A DNA stretch of 64,000 bases from Pseudomonas sp. FeN3W (GTDB lineage: Bacteria > Pseudomonadota > Gammaproteobacteria > Pseudomonadales > Pseudomonadaceae): contig CP136010.1 in NCBI GenBank assembly GCA_030263805.2, forward strand, positions 4,417,001 through 4,481,000. The letters run 5' to 3'. The position numbers and the translations under genes are program-made. Positions 58,055 to 64,000 of this stretch are shown here, piece by piece. The notes below the pieces were generated by a model. It did no database searches. It saw only the letters and a program-made list of their open reading frames with translations, and had not been told where the DNA came from. Position 1 is the first letter of the stretch, and each line of letters opens with the position of its first letter.

Positions 58055-60022
58055 TCAGATGTCGTAGCTGAAGCCGACGAACAGCGTGCGACCCATGAGG
58101 ATGTTGTCGATCGACTGGGCGACGTCGTCGCGTTTTTCGTTGGTCAGGTTGTTGAGGCCGCCGTTGAGCGTCAGCTCCCGAGTGGCCTTGTAACGGGCGC
58201 CGAGGCTGACGGTGTGGAAGGCACCGGTCTCGACTTCCGGTTGGGCGGCCGAGACGTAGACGTACTGGCTGCCGGTGTACTGGTAGTCCAGGTTCAGGGC
58301 GAGATTGTCCAGGGCCTGCCAGTCGAGGCCGATGTTGGCCATGTGCTGCGGCGTGTTGCGCAGGGGCTCGTCGGTTTCGCGGTTCTCGGCGTCCGCATAG
58401 GTGTAGTTGGCGCGCAGGCCGACGGCATCGTTGACGGCGTAGCGGCCCTGCAGCTCGTAGCCCCTGACCCGCGCCTTGTCGACGTTGGTGTAGGTCATCT
58501 CGCTCGGCATGTAACCGGCACGCCAGCTGTCGGTGTAGATCATGTCCTCGATCTCGTTATCGAAGAACATGATGCCGGCCTCCATGCGCTCGTCTTGGTA
58601 GAGCGTGCCGAGCTCGTAGCTGGTGGCGGTTTCCGGTTTCAGGTCGGGGTTGCCGACCAGGGTGCACCTGCCGCGGCAGGCCAGCACGCCGTAGGTTTCG
58701 TCGAACTGATAGATGCTCGGTGCCTTGAAGGACTTGCCGGCGCCGCCCTTGATCACCCAGTTGTCGGTCAGGTTGTAGACACCGTAGGCGCGCGGGCTGA
58801 ACTCGCCACCGAAGCCGTCGTGATCGTCCCAGCGACCGCCCAGGGTGACGTCGAGCCGGCCGATGGAGAATTCGTCCTGCAGGTAGATGGCCTTCTGGTC
58901 GACTTCGGTATCCGAACCCAGGTTCTGGTTGTGTGACAGTTCGATGCGGCGGAACTCGCCGCCGAAGGTGAGCAAGTGGTTGCCGAGGAAGGCGCTGACC
59001 TGGCCGTCGACGGTGTGGTTCTTCTGCTGCACGTCGCCCTTAACGCCCCGCAGGTCGGTCATGATCTCGGAGTCGTCCAGCAGGTCGACGTCTTCGTAGT
59101 AGTAGCGCAGGCGGGTGTTGAAGCCATCCCAGTTGCCGTTGTGCGCCAGGCCCAGGGTCCAGCGGTCCATTTCCTGGATGTTGGTGGGGAAGGATACGCC
59201 GGAGTTGTTCCAGATCGCCTTGCGGTCGTCGCTGCGGTAGCTCATGTCCAGGTCGATGCTCTGGCGCTCGTCCAGCAGCCAGCTGAGGGTGCCGAAGGCG
59301 CTGCCGTTCTGGCGTTTCTCGAGCGCATCGGTGTTGGCGAAGACGGTCTGCTCGGAGCCCCAGGCCGCCTGGTCGGTGGTTTCGACGATCAGGTTGCCGC
59401 GCAGCTTGTTGTCGATCAGCGCGCCACTGAGGTAGCCGCTGGCCTTGTGGCTGTCGCCGGAGTCGCCTTCGGTCGGGTGTTCGTAGCCGTAGGCGATGCC
59501 GGCTTCGGTCTTGTCCGTCGGCTGGCGCAGAATCACGTTGACCACGCCGCCCAGGGCATCGGCGCCATATAGCGAGGACATCGGCCCGCGGATCACCTCG
59601 ATGCGCTCGATGGCGGCCATGGGGATCGACGACAGGTCGAAGTCGTTGGCGTAGTTGGAGGTCAGCGCCTCGCGGGAATTCACCCGGCGGCCGTTGACCA
59701 GCAGTAGGGTGTAGTCCGAATCCATCCCGCGCAGCTTGATTTCCTTGCGACCGTAGGTGGAGGACGGGCTGATGTGCACGCCGGGCAGGTACTTCACCGC
59801 GTCGGCGAGGTTGTAGACGGGGTATCTGTTCAGCTCGTCGCGGGTCACCACCGACACGCTGGCCGGTGCGCTGAGTTCGCTGTGGGCGGTTTGGGTGGCG
59901 GTGATGACCTGGGTTTCCAGGGTGGTAGCCGGGGTGTCGGCCAGCGCCGCGAACGGCAGCAGGCTGCCGAGCAGGGTCAGGGACAGGTGCCGCGGGCGGC
60001 TGATTGTTCGTACAGGTTGCAT
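58055..60022 (-). CDS. TonB-dependent ferric-catecholate receptor (FstC/FepA-like)
   Basis: 655 residues from MQPVRTISRPRH (ATGGAG 6 nt before); ATG at 60034 is possible. Signal peptide to ALAD. TonB box ETQVITAT follows near residue 36, then the plug domain (ADAVKYLPGVHISP, IKLRGMDSDYTLLLVNGRRV, IERIEVIRGPMSSLYGADALGGVVNVI) and a 22-strand barrel ending FVGFSYDI. A cysteine pair (LACRGRCTLV) sits in an extracellular loop region as in FepA-type receptors. Expected to import the ferric amonabactin-like siderophore. It is 34 nt downstream of the MFS gene. Confidence 0.94.
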   Translation of the reverse strand: MQPVRTISRPRHLSLTLLGSLLPFAALADTPATTLETQVITATQTAHSELSAPASVSVVTRDELNRYPVYNLADAVKYLPGVHISPSSTYGRKEIKLRGMDSDYTLLLVNGRRVNSREALTSNYANDFDLSSIPMAAIERIEVIRGPMSSLYGADALGGVVNVILRQPTDKTEAGIAYGYEHPTEGDSGDSHKASGYLSGALIDNKLRGNLIVETTDQAAWGSEQTVFANTDALEKRQNGSAFGTLSWLLDERQSIDLDMSYRSDDRKAIWNNSGVSFPTNIQEMDRWTLGLAHNGNWDGFNTRLRYYYEDVDLLDDSEIMTDLRGVKGDVQQKNHTVDGQVSAFLGNHLLTFGGEFRRIELSHNQNLGSDTEVDQKAIYLQDEFSIGRLDVTLGGRWDDHDGFGGEFSPRAYGVYNLTDNWVIKGGAGKSFKAPSIYQFDETYGVLACRGRCTLVGNPDLKPETATSYELGTLYQDERMEAGIMFFDNEIEDMIYTDSWRAGYMPSEMTYTNVDKARVRGYELQGRYAVNDAVGLRANYTYADAENRETDEPLRNTPQHMANIGLDWQALDNLALNLDYQYTGSQYVYVSAAQPEVETGAFHTVSLGARYKATRELTLNGGLNNLTNEKRDDVAQSIDNILMGRTLFVGFSYDI

Positions 60023-60056
60023 TGCAGACTCCATTGCCGATTGGTTGCAGAACTGA

Positions 60057-61295
60057 TCACGATTCCCCGGCAGGTTGTGTCCCGCCTTGTGTTTTTGCGT
60101 CGCTGGCGGCGTCGCGCCGCCCGAGGCCGCGCAGCAGCCACAACACGCCGATACCGGCGGCTGTTCCGGTGCCGGCATACAACCAGGCCAGATCGTCGAA
60201 GCCGATCAGGCGTCCACCGGGGCCAGAGCCCAGGTAGGCCGCCGAGAACAGGCTGCCGAGACCGCAGGCGACGTTCGAAACGGTGCTCTGCAGGGCCATG
60301 AAGGCCGCACGCTGCTGGGGCTGCGGAATGCCGGCGGCGATGGTGAGGGTGCTGCTGGTGCGCACCGCCCCCAGCGCCATGAACAGCGTGAACACCAGAA
60401 ACAGCGAAAGCCCCGGCATCAGCGCGAAACCGAGCAGGGTGATGGCCGCCAGCAGACCGCTGCTGAACAGGACGACCGCCACCGCGTTGCCGCGGTCGAT
60501 CAGCACGCCGCCCAGGTGCATCGCCGCCAGGCTGGCGAGGCCGCCGCAGAGGTAGAGCAGGCCGATGTGCTCGCGCGCAAAGGCGAGGTTGAACTGGAAG
60601 TAGTTGGAGAAATGCGGCACCAGCAGGAAGTGGCCGAACATCTGCAGCGCGACGATGGCCAGTGCGCCCAGGCACAGCGGCGAGCGCAGCAGCGGCCGGA
60701 TGCTACCGGCCGCGCGGGCATGCGGCGGCGGTGCGGGAAAGGACAGCTGGCAAAGCACGGCGAGCAGCACTCCGGCTGCGCCGAACAATACGAAGGGGGC
60801 TTGCCAGCCGCCGCGCGCGGCCAGTTCCAGCGCCACGGGCGTCACCACGATGGCCGCCAGCGAATAGCCCATGGCGACGTAGGCGAGTCGGCGCCCGCGT
60901 TCGGCCGGCGGAATCAGGTCGAGCATGGCCGCCATCAGCACCGCCCCCATCGGCCCCGACACCAGGCCGGACAGTACGAACAGACCAATCAGCTGTGTGG
61001 GGTCGCTGGCCAGCGCGCAGCTCAGCAGCAGGGCGAAGCGCAGCGTCAATAGGGTGACCAGGGTCCGCTTGCGGTCCAGGCGGTCGAGCCAGGCGGCAGT
61101 CAGCGCCGCGCTGAGGGCCGATGCCAGGGTGGCGCCGCCGGCGATATAACCGACATGGCTGGCCTGCATGCCCAGCGCGCGAACGAAATCCGGACCGAGC
61201 GGCATCACCATCATCAGGCTGCCGATCGACAGCATGTTGATGAGCATGGCCAGGTGCACGGCGGCTTTCGATTGTCGAGCTGCATCCATATGCAT
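60057..61295 (-). CDS. MFS exporter, probable siderophore exporter (EntS-like)
   Basis: 412 residues, 12 hydrophobic helices. The loop 2-3 MFS motif is present as AAWLDRLDRKRTLVTL, and FVLSGLVSGPMGAVLMAAMLD with RGRRLAYVAMGYSLA in the first half. First gene of the Fur-controlled transport operon, directly before the receptor, a position often held by catecholate exporters. The function is inferred from context; a drug exporter would look alike. Confidence 0.82.
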   Translation of the reverse strand: MHMDAARQSKAAVHLAMLINMLSIGSLMMVMPLGPDFVRALGMQASHVGYIAGGATLASALSAALTAAWLDRLDRKRTLVTLLTLRFALLLSCALASDPTQLIGLFVLSGLVSGPMGAVLMAAMLDLIPPAERGRRLAYVAMGYSLAAIVVTPVALELAARGGWQAPFVLFGAAGVLLAVLCQLSFPAPPPHARAAGSIRPLLRSPLCLGALAIVALQMFGHFLLVPHFSNYFQFNLAFAREHIGLLYLCGGLASLAAMHLGGVLIDRGNAVAVVLFSSGLLAAITLLGFALMPGLSLFLVFTLFMALGAVRTSSTLTIAAGIPQPQQRAAFMALQSTVSNVACGLGSLFSAAYLGSGPGGRLIGFDDLAWLYAGTGTAAGIGVLWLLRGLGRRDAASDAKTQGGTQPAGES

Positions 61296-61324
61296 CGCGC
61301 GCTTGGGTGGCTGAAGGCGGCTGC

Positions 61325-61353
61325 ATCTTATGCAATAGCAAATGCTATTTCAA
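61325..61353 (-). promoter_or_regulatory. Sigma70-type promoter of the siderophore transport operon
   Basis: On the minus strand TTGAAA, 17 nt, TAAGAT, about 30 nt before the exporter start. The spacer contains the palindrome AATAGC/GCTATT (61333-61350 region). Confidence 0.7.
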
Positions 61354-61371
61354 ATACTAATCGTTCTCATT
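61353..61371 (-). promoter_or_regulatory. Fur box at the transport-operon promoter
   Basis: AATGAGAACGATTAGTATT on the minus strand has the AATGAGAA and GATTA halves typical of Pseudomonas Fur sites. It touches the -35 element, so Fur would block RNA polymerase. Confidence 0.65.
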
Positions 61372-61582
61372 GGATGTTGTGATTGAAGGCTTGCAACCTA
61401 GCCGTCTGCCGGGCGAAACGCTCGTTTCCGTCGCCGATGGCCGTTGTGACACGGGTAGCGCCAGCCTGCGCTGCCGTGCCGGCGGATCGTCCGCTTCTGC
61501 GCGCGTGCGGCGAGCCGCGCGACGCTTTGCCGCAACGGTCGGCCGGCGCTGCTAGAATGCCGCGCCCCACGCCCGACCGAAT

Positions 61583-62524
61583 ATGCCCATGCACGCCGAC
61601 GCGCTCGCCATCCTGCAACAGCACCTGCTTCGCGGCCTCGACCCGGCCCCCAGCGAAACCCGCCGGTTGTTCCATGGTCGCGGTCGCTGCTGGCAGGGGC
61701 TCGAACAGATCACCGTCGACTGGTTGCAGGGCGTGGTGCTGGTCGCATTGTTCCGCGAACCGGCCGCGGCGGACCGGGCGGCGTTGCAGCGAATGCTGCT
61801 GGCGTTGAGCGAGTCACTGGCCTGGCGGCGCAGCCGGGCGCATACCCTGTTGCTGCAGCACCGCTACCTGCCGGACAGCCCGACCGAGCTGCTTCTCGGC
61901 GAGCCGCTGGACGAGTGGCTGATCGACGAGAACGGGTTGCGCTACAAGCTGGACCTGGGCCGCAAGCAGAACAACGGTCTGTTCTTCGACATGCGCTACG
62001 GCCGCCGCTGGGTGCAGGAGCAGGCATGTGGCAAGCGTGTGCTGAACCTGTTCGCCTATACCTGCGGCTTCTCGGTCGCGGCGCTGGCCGGCGGCGCCGA
62101 GCATGTGGTGAATCTGGACATGGCCAGCGCGGCGCTGAGCCGCGGGCGCGAGAACCATCGGCTCAACCGGCACGATCTGGACCGGGTGAGTTTTCTCGCC
62201 CACGAGCTGTTCAAGTCCTGGGGCAAGGTGAAGAAGCTTGGGCCCTACGATCTGATCATCATCGATCCACCGTCGTTCCAGAAGGGCAGCTTCGCACTGA
62301 GCCGCGATTACCGGAAGATCCTGCGCCGCTTGCCGGAACTGCTCGCGGCCGATGGACAGGTGCTGGCCTGCGTCAATGATCCGGACGTCGCTCCGGCCTT
62401 CCTGGTCGAGGGCATGGCCGCCGAAGCCCCGCAGTTGCGCTTCGAGCGGCGCCTGGACAACCCTCCGGAATTCCCTGATGTGAATCCCGACAGCGGCCTG
62501 AAGGCGCTGGTGTTCGTCCGCTGA
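61583..62524 (+). CDS. Class I SAM-dependent RNA methyltransferase (RlmI/RlmK-like catalytic domain)
   Basis: 313 residues; starts MPMHADALAIL (ATG at 61589 alternative). SAM-binding motif I NLFAYTCGFSVAALAGGA (about residue 157), acidic motif VVNLDMASAALSRGRENHRLN, and the catalytic IIIDPPSFQKGSF motif (about 223) as in the PF10672 family. The N-terminal PUA domain of RlmI is absent, so this is the shorter form, common in Pseudomonas and of unproven target. Downstream of an approximately 290-nt region containing the divergent Fur promoter. Confidence 0.9.
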   Translation: MPMHADALAILQQHLLRGLDPAPSETRRLFHGRGRCWQGLEQITVDWLQGVVLVALFREPAAADRAALQRMLLALSESLAWRRSRAHTLLLQHRYLPDSPTELLLGEPLDEWLIDENGLRYKLDLGRKQNNGLFFDMRYGRRWVQEQACGKRVLNLFAYTCGFSVAALAGGAEHVVNLDMASAALSRGRENHRLNRHDLDRVSFLAHELFKSWGKVKKLGPYDLIIIDPPSFQKGSFALSRDYRKILRRLPELLAADGQVLACVNDPDVAPAFLVEGMAAEAPQLRFERRLDNPPEFPDVNPDSGLKALVFVR

Positions 62525-62594
62525 GCTCCGGTGTATAGGTGTGTAGGTTGTGGTGAGCGACGAAGGGCGGCGGGGACCGTGCATCGTCTCCGTG

Positions 62595-62636
62595 CATGTT
62601 GGGCTTCGGTGTTATGCACCTCAGTCCAACCTATGG
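62595..62636. repeat. REP-like inverted repeat
   Basis: CATGTTGGGCTTCGG pairs imperfectly with CAGTCCAACCTATG about 12 nt further on; the TTGGGCT/AGTCCAA arms match a dispersed Pseudomonas intergenic palindrome. It lies between two convergent genes and may act as a bidirectional 3'-end structure. Confidence 0.55.
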
Positions 62637-62711
62637 CATATCGACGCCGTGCTCCGCTTTAGCCCACCAGATCCAGGCCATGCAAGCCCGTGAGGTGGAC
62701 TGAGCACAGTA

Positions 62712-63164
62712 TCAGGGGCGCGCTTGGAGCTCCTCGATCAGCATTTTCATCTCGCCGATTTCCCGGCGTTGCGCCTCGATGATGCTGTCCGCCAGCTCCC
62801 TTACCCGCGGGTCCTGGATATCCGCTCGCTCACTGGTGAGGATGGCGATGGAATGATGAGGAATCATCGCCTTCATCCACGACACCTGATCCACCGTCGC
62901 CTGGCTGCGCACCAGCCACAAGGACACCGCAAAAATCAGCGCGCTACCGGCGAAGATGGCGATGTTCACCCCACGCCGCGGATACATCTTCAGCATGAAC
63001 GCCAGCATGATGATCGCCATGGTCGCACCCATGATCAGTGCCATGTAGGCGCGGGTTTCGCTGAACAGGATGTGGTCGGTCTGGAACACGTTCAGGTACA
63101 TCAGACCGAACATGACCAACGTCGAGGTGGCAATCATTGCGCCGAATTTGGCGTAGGGCTGCAT
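62712..63164 (-). CDS. DUF305-like membrane protein
   Basis: 150 residues. Three hydrophobic helices (MIATSTLVMFGLMYL, AYMALIMGATMAIIMLAFML, VNIAIFAGSALIFAVSLWLV) are followed by a soluble tail with the DUF305 core KAMIPHHSIAILTSERADIQDP and REIGEMKMLIEEL. The paired histidines and methionines suggest metal (copper) binding; such proteins often lie near copper-resistance genes, but none is visible here. Confidence 0.85.
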   Translation of the reverse strand: MQPYAKFGAMIATSTLVMFGLMYLNVFQTDHILFSETRAYMALIMGATMAIIMLAFMLKMYPRRGVNIAIFAGSALIFAVSLWLVRSQATVDQVSWMKAMIPHHSIAILTSERADIQDPRVRELADSIIEAQRREIGEMKMLIEELQARP

Positions 63165-63370
63165 AGGCGTGCTCTCCTCCTGGCGATGACTGGTGGGGCG
63201 GCAACTCGCCAGCCCTCGCTCATCTCGACAGCCCTCGGTCGGTGCCGTTCATGTGGCTCGGCCAGGGTAGTGGTGGCACTTGCTGGCCAACTGCGAGGCT
63301 TCGCTGGGCGGCCAGCAGCGCAATGCACAGCGGGGCCTACTCGCCGCGGTGGTTCAGCGTGCGCCGCGGG

Positions 63371-63892
63371 TCAACGAGTTGCCAGTTCTTCGCAGCTGGG
63401 CTCGATGGTGAACGTGCGCGCCGAGTCGACCGGGCCGAGCTTTTCCAGGGTGCGGCGGCCGAGCAGTACGGGGTAGTGCATTTCATCGCGGTCCCTGAGC
63501 GAGAACTGCTCCTCGAGCAGGCGATCGCCGATGCACACCTTCATCAGCACGACCGGTCGATCCTCTTTGCCGCCGGCGCCACGGACGGTCAGTTCACGGT
63601 GCAGTTTGCGCTCGATGCGCGACTCGACCAGCTTGTCCCGTTTGACGTCCTTGAGGTCCAGATCGAAGCGGACCCATTCTTCACCGTCCCGCTCGAAATA
63701 CTCGATGTCTTCGGCATGCATCGACGAAGTCAGCGCGCCGGTGTCGAGCTTGAACTTCACCGTGACTTCCTCGGGAAGCACCTTGCCACGCTCCACCCAG
63801 CCGAGCGGCGTGCCACTGGCGGCGAGGGAAGGGAGGGCATGCAGGGACAGCAGCAACGCGGCAGGTATGGCCAGCAGTCGTGACGATTTCAA
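63371..63892 (-). CDS. Secreted retropepsin-like protein (PF05618, former 'ATP-dependent zinc protease')
   Basis: 173 residues if the TTG at 63892 is used: it has GGAG 6 nt before it and begins directly with a signal peptide (KSSRLLAIPAALLLSLHALPSLAA). A GTG at 63922 would add ten residues. The domain contains the aspartic-protease-like motif VKFKLDTGALTSSMHA (D-T-G at about residue 50), DRPVVLMKVCIGDRLLEEQFSL, and PVLLGRRTLEKLG. Periplasmic; the family is widespread in Pseudomonas and some members act in stress responses. The start is uncertain. Confidence 0.85.
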   Translation of the reverse strand: MKSSRLLAIPAALLLSLHALPSLAASGTPLGWVERGKVLPEEVTVKFKLDTGALTSSMHAEDIEYFERDGEEWVRFDLDLKDVKRDKLVESRIERKLHRELTVRGAGGKEDRPVVLMKVCIGDRLLEEQFSLRDRDEMHYPVLLGRRTLEKLGPVDSARTFTIEPSCEELATR

Positions 63893-64000
63893 TGGCAACT
63901 CCGGGATAGTGGCTTCGCACAATAGAGCGAAATCTTCCGCGGATGTTCAGCGCGCCGTGGTTTCGACGCTGTGGCCGCTCGGCGATCGGTTGCCCTGAGC

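Overview
The window is high-GC DNA from a gammaproteobacterium of the Pseudomonas group. Gene content (Pseudomonas-type fdxA and fpr, ThrH, many LysR/AraC/GntR regulators), REP-like intergenic repeats and an amonabactin-type siderophore locus suggest a Stutzerimonas (P. stutzeri) relative. The genus is an inference. I saw no rRNA, tRNA or CRISPR array.

Layout. (1) 1-6953: an AraC regulator cut by the left edge, an SDR plus a secreted CMD-family protein, and a minus-strand operon of NMT1-type ABC transporter, Zn deaminase, alpha/beta hydrolase and 2OG-Fe(II) oxygenase. (2) 7415-15000: small enzymes, a ubiB-like kinase, then a 5-kb patchwork of gene fragments (SDR head, hydrolase tail, DUF2075 piece, IS5-type transposase tail) with an AT-rich OmpA-like gene and a large lipase-like gene. 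A second, diverged copy of the ubiB 3' end closes the patchwork. (3) 15360-27274: the periplasmic aldehyde oxidase operon paoABC, LysR/VOC/GST genes, a lower-GC insert (broken LysR, LysE exporter, thrH) again closed by a second copy of the upstream gene's 3' end, then a LysR/SDR pair and an MFS carrier. (4) 27285-37620: one long minus-strand run, read from right to left: substrate-binding protein with a NosL-like tail, permease, ATPase, GntR regulator, AprA-like flavoprotein, small dicluster ferredoxin, HEAT-repeat protein, 108-bp tandem repeats, FdxA, a tiny secreted protein, DUF971, a YeiH-type exporter and Fpr. (5) 38032-61371: an SGNH esterase, then a complete catecholate siderophore locus. 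Its biosynthetic operon has the gene order of Aeromonas amoCEBFAGH (39789-53346, plus strand). It converges on a minus-strand operon of MFS exporter, TonB receptor and FecCD-type ABC importer (61295-54131). Both operons start at sigma70-like promoters with Fur-box-like sites. (6) 61583-64000: an rRNA-type methyltransferase, a DUF305 membrane protein and a retropepsin-like secreted protein.

How the genes work together. In the siderophore locus, AmoC, AmoB and AmoA make 2,3-dihydroxybenzoate, AmoE loads it on the aryl carrier domain of AmoB, AmoF (Lys-like code), AmoG (C-A-T-E) and AmoH (stand-alone A domain with a Gly-like code) build the peptide, the MFS protein probably exports it, and the TonB receptor plus ABC transporter re-import the ferric form. 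In region 4 a sulfonate-type transporter, an AprBA-like redox pair, ferredoxin, ferredoxin reductase and a putative sulfate exporter lie together behind a candidate sigma54 promoter. This looks like an undescribed sulfur-compound (or other oxyanion) redox pathway and is the best candidate here for a new system.
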